NCBI RefSeq assembly: GCF_016745095.1
Contig: NZ_CP067087.1
Coordinates: 748,501-812,500, forward strand
DNA: 64,000 bases
Direction of reading: 5' to 3'
Source of the DNA: Croceicoccus sp. YJ47
GTDB lineage: Bacteria; Pseudomonadota; Alphaproteobacteria; Sphingomonadales; Sphingomonadaceae
The stretch's first letter is position 1. Every line of letters starts with the position of its first letter. The translations under genes and the position numbers were made by a program. Under the pieces are notes generated by a model. That model did not search any database, was not told the DNA's origin, and saw only the letters and a list, made by a program, of their open reading frames with translations. Of this stretch, positions 53,134-63,210 are shown piece by piece.

Positions 53134-54717
53134 TTACGCGACGCTGGGCGCGGCCTTGCGGACGCCTTCGTCGACATGCGCCTCGAACTCGGCAAAATTA
53201 TCGACGAACAGCTGCACCAGCTTTTGTGCGGTGCGGTCGTATTCTTCCTTGTCGTCCCAGGTCGAGCGCGGGTCGAGAATGCCGCTATCGACGCCGTTCA
53301 CCGCGACGGGCACCTCGAATCCGAAATTGGGATCCTTGCGGAATTCCGCATCGTTGAGCGAACCGTCGAGCGCGGCATTGAGCAGGGCGCGCGTCGCCTT
53401 GATCGGCATGCGGCTTCCGGTGCCATACTTGCCGCCGGTCCAGCCGGTGTTGACGAGCCAGCACGACACGCCGCCCTTCGCGATGCGTTCCTTGAGCAGA
53501 TTGCCGTAGACCGAGGGATGGCGCGGCATGAACGGTGCGCCGAAACAGGTGGAGAACGTCGCTTCCGGCTCGGTCACGCCAATCTCGGTGCCGGCGACCT
53601 TCGCGGTATAGCCCGACAGGAAGTGGTACATCGCCTGATCCGGGGTGAGCCGCGAAATCGGGGGCAGCACGCCAAACGCATCGGCGGTCAGCATGATGAC
53701 GTTCGACGGCACCGGCCCCATGTTCTCGTCCGAGGTGTTGGGGATCGATTCCAGCGGATAGGCACCGCGGGTGTTTTCCGCGAGCGAGTTGTCGTCGAAA
53801 TCGAGATTGCCGTTTTCGTCCATGACCACGTTTTCGAGCACGGTGCCGTGCATTTTGGTCGTGGCGAAAATTTCGGGCTCGGCCTCTTCGGACAGGCGGA
53901 TCATCTTGGCATAGCAGCCGCCCTCGAAGTTGAAGACCGCCGTGTCGGACCAGCCATGTTCGTCATCGCCGATCAGCGTGCGGCTGGCATCGGCGGACAG
54001 CGTCGTCTTGCCCGTGCCGGACAGGCCGAAGAACACCGCCGTTTTCCCCTCGGGACCGATATTGGCCGAACAATGCATCGGCATCACGCCCTTGGGCGGG
54101 AGGAGATAGTTGAGGATGCCGAACACGCTCTTCTTCATCTCGCCCGCATATTTGGTCCCGCCGATCAGGATGAGCTTTTCGGTCAGGTTCACGGCGACGA
54201 CGGTTTCGCTGCGCGTGCCGTGGCGTTCGGGATCGGCGCGGAAACTGGGCAGGTCGATGATGGTGTATTCGGGATCGAACCCGTCAAGCTCGCCCTCCGT
54301 CGGGCGGACCAGCAGGGTGCGGATGAACAGATTGTGCCAGGCCAGCTCGTTCACGACGCGCACGTTGACGCGGTGTTCGGGCTGCGACCCGCCGAACAGG
54401 TCGGCGACATAGAGGGTGTCCTTGCCCGCGAGCGTTTCGAGGAAATCGGCCTTGAGCGCGGCGAAATGGTCGGGCGTCATGGGCACGTTGGTCTTGCCCC
54501 ACCAGATCGTGTCCTCGGTCGTGGCGTCGCGGACGATGAACTTGTCCTTGGCGGAACGTCCGGTGTGCTTGCCGGTTTCCACGACGAGCGGGCCGCTGGC
54601 GGCCAGCTTGCCCTCATCGTTCTTCAGCGCGTGTTCGACGAGATCGTCGGTGCCGAGATTGCCGTGAATGCGGGCGGACGTCTCGAATTTCAAAGGGGTG
54701 CTCAGCGACACGGGCAT
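53134..54717 (-). CDS. pckA: Phosphoenolpyruvate carboxykinase (ATP)
   Basis: 527-residue gluconeogenic enzyme converting oxaloacetate and ATP to PEP. The P-loop [11 protein letters not shown], the metal site [23 protein letters not shown] and [12 protein letters not shown] are all intact. The ATG at 54717 is preceded by AGGAGA. It lies divergent from chvI, a conserved alphaproteobacterial arrangement in which the response regulator is linked to pckA expression. Confidence 0.97.
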   Translation of the reverse strand: MPVSLSTPLKFETSARIHGNLGTDDLVEHALKNDEGKLAASGPLVVETGKHTGRSAKDKFIVRDATTEDTIWWGKTNVPMTPDHFAALKADFLETLAGKDTLYVADLFGGSQPEHRVNVRVVNELAWHNLFIRTLLVRPTEGELDGFDPEYTIIDLPSFRADPERHGTRSETVVAVNLTEKLILIGGTKYAGEMKKSVFGILNYLLPPKGVMPMHCSANIGPEGKTAVFFGLSGTGKTTLSADASRTLIGDDEHGWSDTAVFNFEGGCYAKMIRLSEEAEPEIFATTKMHGTVLENVVMDENGNLDFDDNSLAENTRGAYPLESIPNTSDENMGPVPSNVIMLTADAFGVLPPISRLTPDQAMYHFLSGYTAKVAGTEIGVTEPEATFSTCFGAPFMPRHPSVYGNLLKERIAKGGVSCWLVNTGWTGGKYGTGSRMPIKATRALLNAALDGSLNDAEFRKDPNFGFEVPVAVNGVDSGILDPRSTWDDKEEYDRTAQKLVQLFVDNFAEFEAHVDEGVRKAAPSVA

Positions 54718-55083
54718 TCTCCTGACGGGGCCCTCGTTCGGCAAACCGCACCACGCGGGCAGGAGGGCAAATTGCACGGCGGCAAATGTAATCGACCGCA
54801 AACCCACCCGGCCTGAACAGCGATGGAACTGCCCCTTGCGAAATGCGACCCCCGACTGGATTCGCCTAGCGCATAGCCGCGAGGACGCTTTGCGTCAAAC
54901 GGCGTTGAATGCCTGCTTAACAATGTTAGGATATGCGCGAAAACCGGCCCCGACGGCCCCCTGCGCGGGATCGTCTGGGCACGAAAATTCCCTCCATTGG
55001 CACTTGGCCATGCCGGGTCCATATTGCATGGACCGCGAAAGGCGTTCAGCCCACGCGAACCGCAGACCGAAAGCCGCACCGCA
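54718..55083. promoter_or_regulatory. 366-bp divergent region between pckA and chvI
   Basis: No coding ORF. It should contain both promoters and any ChvI-binding site. Visible is TGCTTAACAATGTTAGGATATG (54911-54932), with AACATTG-like symmetry and a possible -10 (TAGGAT) for chvI; no ChvI consensus was identified with confidence. Confidence 0.4.
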
Positions 55084-55794
55084 ATGACGCAGACGATTGC
55101 CCTGGTCGACGACGACCGTAACATCCTGACCGGCCTTTCGATCGCATTGAAGGCCGAGGGGTTCGACACGCGCGTCTATCCCGACGGGTCCGCCGCGCTG
55201 GAGGCGCTGCTCGACAATCCGCCCGACCTTGCCGTGTGCGACATCAAGATGCCCCGCATGGACGGGCTGGAACTGCTGCGCCGGCTGCGCGAGCGTTCGT
55301 CCCTGCCGGTGATCTTCCTCACGTCGAAGACGGGCGAGGAGGACGAGGCGCTCGGCCTGTCCATCGGCGCGGACGATTATATCGCGAAACCGTTTTCGCA
55401 GGCGCTGCTCATCGCGCGCATCCGTGCCCTGCTCCGCCGGGAGGAACTCGTCCGCGCGCGCGTCGCCGGGGAGGCGGGCGAAACCGCGGCCGAAACGATG
55501 GAGCGCGGGCGGCTCGTGCTCGAACCCGAACGGCACCGGGTCACATGGGACGGGGCGCCGGTGTCGCTCACCGTCACGGAATTCCTCATCCTGGAGGCGC
55601 TGGCGCAGCGGCCCGGCGTGGTGAAGACCCGCGATCAGCTGATGGATGCGGCGTACAAGGACGACGTCTTCGTCGACGATCGCACCATCGACAGCCATAT
55701 CAAGCGTCTGCGCCGCAAGTTCCGGCAGGTCGATGGCGATTTCAACGGCATCACCACGCTTTACGGCGCAGGCTACAGCTTTGCCGGCGACTGA
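55084..55794 (+). CDS. chvI: OmpR-family response regulator ChvI
   Basis: 236-residue two-component regulator controlling envelope stress and central metabolism in Alphaproteobacteria. The receiver has the acidic pocket LVDDDRNI, phospho-acceptor Asp53 ([11 protein letters not shown]) and Lys in FLTSKTG. The C-terminal OmpR winged helix ends [16 protein letters not shown] and TLYGAGYSF. The ATG at 55084 is chosen by homology. Its cognate kinase overlaps downstream. Confidence 0.95.
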   Translation: MTQTIALVDDDRNILTGLSIALKAEGFDTRVYPDGSAALEALLDNPPDLAVCDIKMPRMDGLELLRRLRERSSLPVIFLTSKTGEEDEALGLSIGADDYIAKPFSQALLIARIRALLRREELVRARVAGEAGETAAETMERGRLVLEPERHRVTWDGAPVSLTVTEFLILEALAQRPGVVKTRDQLMDAAYKDDVFVDDRTIDSHIKRLRRKFRQVDGDFNGITTLYGAGYSFAGD

Positions 55795-57403
55795 AACCAC
55801 CGAAGATCTTGCCGCCCGCCCGGCGGAGGATATTCCCGACCGGCTGTTCTGGACCCGGCGCTTTTCCCTCACCACGCGTATCCTCGCGGTGAACGTGCTG
55901 ATCGTGGCGCTGCTGGCGGGCGGGCTGTTCTTTCTCGACACCTATCGCAAGCAGCTCATTGCCGAGCGGTTCAAGCTTGCCCGCTCGGAGGTCGAGATCA
56001 TCGGCAACGCGCTCGCCGAGGCGCCGTCGAGCGAGCATGCCGCCCTGCTCGCCCGGATCGGCGCGGAGCAGGAACTGCGCCTGCGTACCTTCGGCGCGCT
56101 GGGCCGGCTACAGACCGACAGCTTCGTCGTGGGCGAGCCCAGCTTCACCTTTGCCGAGGATAGCGACGACGCGTTTTCGGCCCGTGTCGCGCAATGGATG
56201 GACCGGACCGTGGATTTCCTCGTCGGGGCGCCGCCTGTCCCGCCCTATTACCCCGCCGCCGACCGGCCCGACATAAACAATCCCGCGACCAAGCCGGAAT
56301 TTCCCGAGATCTTCGTCGCGGAGCAGGCCGGGTCGGGCACGGTGATGCTGCGCTATGCGCCCGACCGCACGCCGGTGATCACCGCCGCCGCCCCCTACGG
56401 GCCGCAGGGGGAAACGCTGCTTTCGGTGCGCAATGCGTCCGACATCACGCAATCCGTGCGCGCCGCGCGGCAGACGCTGCTCGTGTTGCTCGCGCTGTCC
56501 ATCCTCGCATCGGTGCAATTGTCGCTGTTCCTGGCGCGCACCATCGTGCAGCCGTTGCGCATGCTGGCGCGGGCGGCGGCACGGGTGAGGCTTGGCCGCG
56601 ACCGGGAGGTGGTCGTGCCCCGTCTGCCCGAACGCGGGGACGAGATCGGCATGCTGGCCCGCGCGCTGTCCGACATGACGAGCGCGCTGCGCGAAAAGAT
56701 CGACGCGGGCGAGGCGTTTGCCGCCGACGTCAGCCACGAGCTTAAAAATCCGCTGGCCTCGCTGCGATCCGCGCTGGAGACGATGGACAATATCGACGAT
56801 CCCGAATTGCGCGCGCAATTGCTCGACCTCGCGCATCAGGACGTGCGGCGCATCGACCGGCTGATCACCGAAATCGCGGATGCAAGCCGCGTCGACGCGG
56901 AATTGAGCCGCGCGACATTCGTGCCGGTCGATCTGTTCGCCCTCGCCGAGGGGGTGCTGGGCGGGCGCACCGCGGCCTCGCGCATCGGCGAGGAACGGCA
57001 TCTCAGCTTCGAGGTGGAAAGCGCACCGACCAGCGCCACCATGGTCATGGGCGATCCGGCCCGGCTGGAACGGGTGGTCGAAAATCTCGTCGACAATGCG
57101 GCCAGCTTTTCCCCGCCCGAAGGCCGCGTCGTGATCCGTTTCGCCGAACGCGCCGACATGGTGGAAATGACCGTCACCGACGACGGCCCCGGCGTCGCGC
57201 CCGAAAACCGCGAACGCATTTTCGAACGCTTCCACTCCGACCGTCCGGGCGACGAACATTTCGGCAAGCACAGCGGGCTCGGCCTTGCCATCGCGCGGTC
57301 CATCGTGCGCGGCCATGACGGGACCTTGGAGGTGCAGGGGCGCGACGATGGCGAGAGCGGCGCGGTGATGGCCATCGTCCTGCCCGCGCTGAACCCCGAA
57401 TGA
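55781..57403 (+). CDS. chvG: Sensor histidine kinase ChvG
   Basis: About 540 residues: N-terminal span ([20 protein letters not shown]), a periplasmic sensing domain, a second span ([18 protein letters not shown]), HAMP, then HisKA with the autophosphorylated His in [16 protein letters not shown] and HATPase with [11 protein letters not shown] and [11 protein letters not shown]. The start is uncertain: TTG 55781 overlaps chvI by 14 bases, ATG 55733 is an alternative. The stop overlaps hprK (ATGA). Confidence 0.92.
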   Translation: MPATETTEDLAARPAEDIPDRLFWTRRFSLTTRILAVNVLIVALLAGGLFFLDTYRKQLIAERFKLARSEVEIIGNALAEAPSSEHAALLARIGAEQELRLRTFGALGRLQTDSFVVGEPSFTFAEDSDDAFSARVAQWMDRTVDFLVGAPPVPPYYPAADRPDINNPATKPEFPEIFVAEQAGSGTVMLRYAPDRTPVITAAAPYGPQGETLLSVRNASDITQSVRAARQTLLVLLALSILASVQLSLFLARTIVQPLRMLARAAARVRLGRDREVVVPRLPERGDEIGMLARALSDMTSALREKIDAGEAFAADVSHELKNPLASLRSALETMDNIDDPELRAQLLDLAHQDVRRIDRLITEIADASRVDAELSRATFVPVDLFALAEGVLGGRTAASRIGEERHLSFEVESAPTSATMVMGDPARLERVVENLVDNAASFSPPEGRVVIRFAERADMVEMTVTDDGPGVAPENRERIFERFHSDRPGDEHFGKHSGLGLAIARSIVRGHDGTLEVQGRDDGESGAVMAIVLPALNPE

Positions 57404-57831
57404 GTGCGCAGCGACACGGCCTCGCGCATCAGGCGAGCGTGGTTGCCATCGCGGGGCGCGCCATCATGATCGAGGGCGCGCCGGGCATCGGGAAAAGCGC
57501 GCTCGCCCATGCGCTGATCGACCGTGGGGCGGCGCTCATCGGGGACGATGGGGTGATGCTCGATGTGCGCGAGGGGCGTTTATGGGCCGCGCCCCATCCC
57601 GCCACGCGCGGCCTGTTCGAGATCCGCAATGTCGGGATCGTGACGATGCCGGTCGTATCCGCGCGGGTCGCGCTCGTGCTCATGCTCGCCGGCGATGCGC
57701 CCCGCTATGTCGAAACCGCGGCACGGGTCGTGCGTGCCGGGTGCGACGTCCCGGCCCTTACCCTGTTCGCGGATACGCCTGCCCTGCCGCTTCGCGCGGA
57801 GGCCGCGCTGACCCTTCACGGTTTGGGATGA
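57400..57831 (+). CDS. hprK: HPr kinase/phosphorylase, short alphaproteobacterial form
   Basis: 143-residue protein containing only the catalytic half of HprK: Walker A GAPGIGKSA (26-34), then DGVMLDVREG and FEIRNVGIV. The long N-terminal domain of Firmicutes HprK is missing, as usual in Alphaproteobacteria. It phosphorylates HPr on Ser54 of the ptsH product encoded 1.5 kb downstream, tying PTS state to the ChvG/ChvI pathway. Confidence 0.92.
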   Translation: MSAQRHGLAHQASVVAIAGRAIMIEGAPGIGKSALAHALIDRGAALIGDDGVMLDVREGRLWAAPHPATRGLFEIRNVGIVTMPVVSARVALVLMLAGDAPRYVETAARVVRAGCDVPALTLFADTPALPLRAEAALTLHGLG

Positions 57832-57912
57832 GGGGCGAAAAGCGCCCCTTTATCGGACGGATTTGCGACAAATCCTTGCATGCTGCTTGTGCGAAGCCAT
57901 AGCTCGTCCGAC

Positions 57913-58848
57913 ATGACCAGCGATTCGCCCGAAAACCCGACCCGATTGCTGATGGTCACCGGCATGCTTGGCGCGGGCAAGACGACCGCGCTGCGTGCGC
58001 TGGAGGATCTGGGCTGGGAACCGGTCGACAATTTTCCGATCCGCATGCTGCCCATTTTGATGGAGACGGAGCGCGGGCTCGGCCATGCGAGCGAGGACGG
58101 CCCGCCGCCGCCGCTCGCCATCGGATTTGACGCCCGCACGCGCGGTTTCGACCCGCTCGCGATCATCGCCGACGCGCGCGCGCTGGCCGCGAAAAAATCG
58201 GTCGAGGTGACGAGCCTGTTCCTCGATTGCAGCTCGAACGAGCTGGAGCGCCGCTATAACGAGACGCGGCGCCGCCACCCGCTCGCCAGCGACCGCCCGC
58301 TCGCCGCCGGGATCGCGGCGGAGCGCGAACTGCTCGCCCCGCTGGCACGATGGGCCGATGTCGTCGTGACGACCACCGCATTCTCGACACAGGATCTGCA
58401 ACAGACCTTGCGCGAATTGTTCGCGCCCAGCGCCCCGCAATCCATGACCGTCACGATCAGCAGCTTCGGCTTTTCGCGCGGCATGCCGCCCATTGCCGAC
58501 CTGGTGTTCGACATGCGCTTTCTCGACAATCCGCACTGGGTCGATGCGCTGCGCCCGCTTACGGGGCGCGACCCGGCGGTGGCCGACCATATCGCGCGCG
58601 ATCCGGCGTGGGACGATGCCTTCGCCCGCATTCGCGACCTCGTCCTCTCGCTGCTCCCCCGATACGAGGCGCAGGGAAAAAGCTACGTCAATATTGCCTT
58701 TGGCTGCACCGGCGGGCGGCATCGCTCGGTATTTACGGCCGAAATGCTCAATACCGCGCTCACCCGCGCAGGCTATGCACCGGTTTTGCTGCACCGCAAC
58801 CTTGACTCAGGCGCCAACGATCTGGTCGAAGGCGCCGCGAAAAGCTGA
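57913..58848 (+). CDS. rapZ: RapZ/YvcJ family RNase adapter, nucleotide-binding
   Basis: 311-residue P-loop protein. Walker A is GMLGAGKT (17-24), followed by LEDLGWEPVDNFP; the C-terminal domain has FSRGMPPIADLVFDMRFLDNP and NIAFGCTGGRHRSV, the RapZ signature. In enterobacteria RapZ targets GlmZ RNA to RNase E; in Alphaproteobacteria its target is unclear. ATG 57913 is chosen; ATG 57880 is upstream. Confidence 0.94.
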   Translation: MTSDSPENPTRLLMVTGMLGAGKTTALRALEDLGWEPVDNFPIRMLPILMETERGLGHASEDGPPPPLAIGFDARTRGFDPLAIIADARALAAKKSVEVTSLFLDCSSNELERRYNETRRRHPLASDRPLAAGIAAERELLAPLARWADVVVTTTAFSTQDLQQTLRELFAPSAPQSMTVTISSFGFSRGMPPIADLVFDMRFLDNPHWVDALRPLTGRDPAVADHIARDPAWDDAFARIRDLVLSLLPRYEAQGKSYVNIAFGCTGGRHRSVFTAEMLNTALTRAGYAPVLLHRNLDSGANDLVEGAAKS

Positions 58849-58924
58849 TGCGCACCAATATATCCGGGTCGAGAATTGTTAAGGATGGTGCGTGCATACC
58901 CATGCGGTGCTACGAAGGAATGAC

Positions 58925-59329
58925 ATGATCGGCCTCATTCTTGTGACTCATGGCGAGCTGGCCCGCGAATTCGTCGCCGCGATGGAGCATGTCGTCGGCC
59001 CGCAGGCGGATATCGTGCCCATCTGCATCGGCCCGAACGACGACATGGAAATGCGCCGCGACGAGATCCGCAACGCCATCGCCGCGGTCGACAGCGGTCG
59101 CGGCGTCATCATCCTGACCGATCTGTTCGGCGGGACACCGTCGAATCTCGCGATCTCGCTGCTGCGCGCAGGCGAGGTGGAGGTGATCGCCGGGATCAAC
59201 CTGCCGATGCTGATCCGACTGGCCGGTGCGCGCAAGCAGATGGGCGTGGGCGACGCGGTCGGCGCCGCGCGCGAGGCCGGACGCAATTACATCACCATCG
59301 CCTCCGAATTTCTGGGTCAGGACGTATGA
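58925..59329 (+). CDS. PTS EIIA component, mannose/Ntr-like (ManX-type)
   Basis: 134-residue EIIA of the mannose superfamily, phosphorylated on His9 (MIGLILVTHGELA). The motif ILTDLFGGTPSNLAI is family-specific. No sugar-specific EIIB or EIIC follows, so it serves regulation rather than transport. Its stop overlaps the ptsH start (ATGA). Confidence 0.94.
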   Translation: MIGLILVTHGELAREFVAAMEHVVGPQADIVPICIGPNDDMEMRRDEIRNAIAAVDSGRGVIILTDLFGGTPSNLAISLLRAGEVEVIAGINLPMLIRLAGARKQMGVGDAVGAAREAGRNYITIASEFLGQDV

Positions 59330-59616
59330 CGGGCGACGCCGAGACCCTGTCCCGCCGCGTCACCATCGCCAATCAGCGCGGCCTCCACGCGCGGGCCAGC
59401 GCGAAATTCGTCGAGATGGTGCAGCAATACGCCCCCGACACGCAGGTCCGTGTCGCCAAGGACGGGAACGAGGCGGCGGGCGGATCGATTCTCGGCCTGA
59501 TGATGCTGGGTGCCGCGCGCGGTGACGAGATCGAGATCCGCACCCGCGGCGAACAGGCGGACGATGCGCTCGACGCGCTCTGCACGCTGGTCGACGACCG
59601 GTTCGGAGAGGATTGA
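59326..59616 (+). CDS. ptsH: Phosphocarrier protein HPr
   Basis: 96-residue HPr: phospho-His21 in QRGLHARASAKF and the regulatory Ser54 in AAGGSILGLMML, the target of HprK. Enzyme I is not in the window. Coupled to the EIIA gene. Confidence 0.96.
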   Translation: MTGDAETLSRRVTIANQRGLHARASAKFVEMVQQYAPDTQVRVAKDGNEAAGGSILGLMMLGAARGDEIEIRTRGEQADDALDALCTLVDDRFGED

Positions 59617-59636
59617 GCGCGACGCGCCTCATCGCC

Positions 59637-60434
59637 ATGCGTCAGATCACCGGCCTGTCCAATCCCACCGTCAAATATCTGCGCGCCCTGCGTGACAAGA
59701 AACACCGGCGGCGCGAGGCGCGTTTCCTCGCCGAAGGGCTGCGCCTGCTCACCGACGCGCGCGAGATGGGCCACCTGCCCGAAACGCTGGCCATGGCAGA
59801 GGGACGCGAACCGCATCCGTTGCTGACCACGCTGATTGCGGAGGTCGAGGCCGCAGGCGGTGATGTCATCGAACTGTCCGAGGCGGCGCTATCCAAGATC
59901 ACGGGCAAGGACAATCCGCAGGCCGTGTGCGGCGTGTTCGCCGAATTCGACACCGCGCTCGACCGGATCGACCGGACACGCGCGCCGCTCTTCCTCGTGG
60001 CGCAGGCGATGCGCGATCCGGGCAATCTGGGCACGATGTTGCGCACGGCGGATGCGGTGGGCGCGGGCGGGCTCATCCTCGTCGACGATTGTGCGGATCC
60101 GTTTTCGGTGGAGGCGGTGCGCGCCAGCATGGGCGCCATTTTCACCGTCCCGCTGGCGATGGCGCGCTGGGACGAATTCGTGCCATGGCTGCGCGGCGGG
60201 GCGGGGCAACTTGTCGCCGCGTCCCTGCGCGATCCGCACGATTATCGCGGCGCCCCCTATGCCGCGCCGTGCTTCGTCATGGTCGGCAACGAATCGCAAG
60301 GTCTGCCGCAGGCGTACGAGGCGGAATGCGACCTTCGCGTGACGATGCCGATGCTGGGCCGCGCCGACAGCCTCAATGCCGCAATCGCGGGCGCGGTGCT
60401 GGCGTACGAGGTGCTGGCGACGCTGCGCGACTGA
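59637..60434 (+). CDS. TrmH/SpoU-family RNA 2'-O-methyltransferase
   Basis: 265-residue SPOUT methyltransferase. An N-terminal substrate-binding domain (RRREARFLAEGLRLL) precedes the knotted domain with motifs AQAMRDPGNLGTMLRTAD, FVMVGNESQGLP and LNAAIAGAVLAYE. The RNA target (rRNA or tRNA) is not determined. The start is ATG 59637; a TTG at 59613 overlaps the ptsH stop and is an alternative. Confidence 0.9.
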   Translation: MRQITGLSNPTVKYLRALRDKKHRRREARFLAEGLRLLTDAREMGHLPETLAMAEGREPHPLLTTLIAEVEAAGGDVIELSEAALSKITGKDNPQAVCGVFAEFDTALDRIDRTRAPLFLVAQAMRDPGNLGTMLRTADAVGAGGLILVDDCADPFSVEAVRASMGAIFTVPLAMARWDEFVPWLRGGAGQLVAASLRDPHDYRGAPYAAPCFVMVGNESQGLPQAYEAECDLRVTMPMLGRADSLNAAIAGAVLAYEVLATLRD

Positions 60435-60444
60435 CCCTGCGGGT

Positions 60445-62025
60445 TCAGCTTTCGGTCGGGACGGCTTCGTCGCTGTCGGCGAAATTGTTCAGCCGGCGGG
60501 GGATCGAATTGATCGGCGGCGCGTCGAGCAGCTCCTTGGCCGAGGTGTCGATCGACAATTCCTCGAACCGTTCGCCGGTCTTGCGCAGATTGGTGTCGAA
60601 CGATCCGACCAGCGCGTCGAAATGCTGATTCGTGGATTGCAGCCCCTTGCGCAGGCTCGACAGGTGGCGGGCCACCACGGCGAGCCGTTCGTATAGCTCC
60701 TTGCCGAGCTTTGCGATCTCGTTCGCGTCGGCCTGCTCGCCCGCCTGCCGCCAGACGGTTGCCACGGTCAGCGCGATCGACATGAAATTGAGCGGCGAGG
60801 ACAGCACGATCTTACGCTGTAACGCGTAGTTCAACAGGTGATTGTCCTGCGTCAGTGCGGAATAGAGCACATGTTCGCCCGGCACGAACATGACCACGAA
60901 ATCGGCCGAACCGGCGACGTGATCCTGGTACCGCTTGGCCGAAAGCTCATCGATATGGGTGCGCAATTCGCGGGCATGCGCCTTGAGCAGTTCGAGCCGT
61001 TCCTCCTCGCTCTCCGCCTCGTTCGCGCGGGCGTAGGTGTTGAACACATTTTTCACATCGACGACGAGCCGCCGCCCGCCCGGAATGTTGATCACCGCAT
61101 CGGGACGCAATTGCCCCGTATCGCCTGCCACGCTGACCTGAAAATTGAAATCCGCCTTGTCATACAGGCCGCAGCTTTCGAGCAGGTTCTCCAGCTGGAG
61201 TTCGCCCCAGTCGCCGCGGGCCTTGGTCGCGCCGCGCAGCGTGGTGGTGATGCGATTCGCCCCTTCGAGCACGCGCTCCTGCCCGGCACGCATCTCGCCG
61301 ATCACACCCTTGAGCTGGTCGAAGCCCGACGCATTGTTCTTCTCAATCTCCTCGACCCGCTTGCGATAGCGTTCCAGGGTCTCGCCCACCGGCGCCACCT
61401 TCTTTTCCAGCGCAGCGAGGCTTTCCTTGTTCAGGGCGTCGAGGTCGGTCTTCGCCTTTTCGAAGAACCGCCCCTGCACCCCGGTCAGCATCTTTTCGCC
61501 GATCTCGTTGAACTTGGCCTGCAACTTGTCCTCGGCCTCGACGAGGCGCTTCATCTCGCGGGCGAAATTCTCCTCCCGGTCGGCGAACCGCTGTTCCAGC
61601 GCCTTTTCGCGTTCGCTTGCCTCGCTTTCATGGCGGGCCAGCGCGTTTTCCGCCGCGTTGCGGGCACGGGCCTGCTCTTCCAGCTTTTCGCGCAAGCCCT
61701 GCAACTCGCCGCGCAGGTCGTTGAGCGCGCGGGACCGTTCGCCATGCTCCGACCTGACCCCGGCAAGCTCGGCACGCGCGCCGCTCAACGCCTGCTCGCT
61801 CTCGCCCAGCCGGCGTTCCAGTTCGGCGGCGCGCTCTGCGCGGTCGCTCATCGTGGCGAGTTCCGAAATGGCCCTGCGATAGGCGTCCTCGGTTTCGCGC
61901 AGCTTCGTCTCCGTCTCGCCATGGCGGCTGCGCCATTCGGCGACGGGCCGCGACCCGAGGAAATAGCCGGCGGCCAGCCCCGCCAGCAGGGCAAGGATCA
62001 CGATCAGGATTGCAATGGGTTCCAT
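60445..62025 (-). CDS. rmuC: DNA recombination protein RmuC
   Basis: 526-residue protein. An N-terminal membrane span (IAILIVILALLAGLAAGYFL) precedes a coiled coil over about 30-210 and the nuclease-fold RmuC domain (GATKARGDWGELQLENLLES, AVINIPGGRRLVVDVKN). RmuC reduces recombination at inverted repeats. The start is the second ATG (62025), 12 bases inside the open frame. Confidence 0.92.
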   Translation of the reverse strand: MEPIAILIVILALLAGLAAGYFLGSRPVAEWRSRHGETETKLRETEDAYRRAISELATMSDRAERAAELERRLGESEQALSGARAELAGVRSEHGERSRALNDLRGELQGLREKLEEQARARNAAENALARHESEASEREKALEQRFADREENFAREMKRLVEAEDKLQAKFNEIGEKMLTGVQGRFFEKAKTDLDALNKESLAALEKKVAPVGETLERYRKRVEEIEKNNASGFDQLKGVIGEMRAGQERVLEGANRITTTLRGATKARGDWGELQLENLLESCGLYDKADFNFQVSVAGDTGQLRPDAVINIPGGRRLVVDVKNVFNTYARANEAESEEERLELLKAHARELRTHIDELSAKRYQDHVAGSADFVVMFVPGEHVLYSALTQDNHLLNYALQRKIVLSSPLNFMSIALTVATVWRQAGEQADANEIAKLGKELYERLAVVARHLSSLRKGLQSTNQHFDALVGSFDTNLRKTGERFEELSIDTSAKELLDAPPINSIPRRLNNFADSDEAVPTES

Positions 62026-62129
62026 GCGCCGGAACATACTATGAACGCGTCACGCGGCAAGCCCCCGCGGCCGCTCTCCCGGAACTTATTCCCCGGCATT
62101 TCGCTCCTTTATCAAAGGAGAACGTACCC

Positions 62130-62531
62130 ATGTCGATTCAGAAGATGATTTCCGAACACCCCGCCGTCGGCGACGATTACAACGACAGCCTCGGCCTCGC
62201 GGTGAAACACGCATTGTATTGCGCCGCGATCTGCAACAGCTGCGCCGATGCGTGCGTGGCGGAGGAGGGCGACATGGCGCGCTGCATCCGCCTGTGCAGC
62301 GATTGCAGCGACATCTGCACCGCGACCTACCGCGTCGCCAGCCGCCGGACCGACGAAAACCGCGCCATCATCCGCGACATGCTCGCCCTGTGCATCAAGG
62401 CCTGCGAAACCTGCGCGGAGCAGTGCGAGAGCCATGACGATGCGCATTGCCGCCGCTGTGCCGAGATGTGCCGCGAATGCGCACGCGATTGCAAGGCCGC
62501 GCTCGACGACCTGCGCAAGGAAGCCGCATAA
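62130..62531 (+). CDS. Four-helix-bundle copper-binding protein (DUF326, Csp-like)
   Basis: 133-residue protein with 17 cysteines in regular CX3CX2CX3C spacing (LYCAAICNSCADAC, RCIRLCSDCSDIC, CIKACETCAEQC). Csp proteins store many Cu(I) ions inside a helical bundle. No Tat or Sec signal is present, so it is the cytosolic Csp3-like form. AAAGGAG precedes the ATG. No copper exporter is nearby. Confidence 0.9.
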   Translation: MSIQKMISEHPAVGDDYNDSLGLAVKHALYCAAICNSCADACVAEEGDMARCIRLCSDCSDICTATYRVASRRTDENRAIIRDMLALCIKACETCAEQCESHDDAHCRRCAEMCRECARDCKAALDDLRKEAA

Positions 62532-62536
62532 CGAAA

Positions 62537-62563
62537 AAGGCCGGGGTCACATGCCCCGGCCTT
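62537..62563. terminator. Bidirectional terminator, Csp gene and def
   Basis: AAGGCCGGGG (62537-62546) pairs with CCCCGGCCTT (62554-62563) between convergent genes. Confidence 0.85.
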
Positions 62564-62587
62564 CCCCGTTTCACCGACGCGCGGCGA

Positions 62588-63154
62588 TCAGGCCGCCATG
62601 CGCATCTTTTTCAGCTTTTTCAAAGCCATCTGCCGTTTCAGCCGCGACAGGTGGTCGATGAACACGATCCCTTCGAGATGGTCCATCTCGTGCTGCAGAC
62701 AGATTGCCATCAGACCGTCCATCTCCTCCTCGTGCACCGTGCCGTCGAGATCCTGCCACCGGGCGCGGATGTGCGAAGGGCGATCCACCTCGGCATAGAT
62801 GTCGGGGAGCGAGAGGCAGCCTTCGGAATAGGTCTGCAACTCCTCCGACGGGTCGAGGATTTCGGGGTTGATGAACACGCGCGGGTTCTTCTTCACCGGG
62901 CGATGATCGTGGCCGCATCCGTGATCGCCGCAATCCTCCGCCGGCGCATCCTCGTCCGGTTCCTGAAGATCGATGACGAGCACGCGTTTCGGCACGCCGA
63001 CCTGCACCGCGGCAAGGCCGATGCCGGGGGCGGCATACATGGTTTCGAACATGTCCTCGACCAATGTGCGCAATTCATCGTCGAACTGTTCGACGGGGGT
63101 GGACACCTGCTTGAGCAGCGGATCGGGAACTTCGATGATTTCTCGGATAGCCAT
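62588..63154 (-). CDS. def: Peptide deformylase with Cys/His insertion
   Basis: 188-residue Fe/Zn enzyme removing N-formyl groups from nascent chains. Motifs are [10 protein letters not shown] (44-53), EGCLSLP (111-117) and QHEMDHLEG (catalytic His-Glu-x-x-His at 155-159). An insert at about 72-85 contains [10 protein letters not shown], which classic deformylases lack. The start is ATG 63154. fmt lies nearby but on the other strand. Confidence 0.95.
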   Translation of the reverse strand: MAIREIIEVPDPLLKQVSTPVEQFDDELRTLVEDMFETMYAAPGIGLAAVQVGVPKRVLVIDLQEPDEDAPAEDCGDHGCGHDHRPVKKNPRVFINPEILDPSEELQTYSEGCLSLPDIYAEVDRPSHIRARWQDLDGTVHEEEMDGLMAICLQHEMDHLEGIVFIDHLSRLKRQMALKKLKKMRMAA

Positions 63155-63210
63155 AGGTGCCATTTAGGGCGCCCCGGCCCATCCGGCAAGACGCGCCGCC
63201 GCGAAAGGGA

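Noticed and set aside
52579-54816. 745-codon open frame opposite pckA, and similarly long frames opposite ppk (26928-28019), clpX (39206-40477) and the HerA gene (2459-3457)
   Set aside because: They mirror the codon pattern of well-supported genes on the other strand, have Arg/His/Gly-rich composition without domains, and arise from high GC at third positions.
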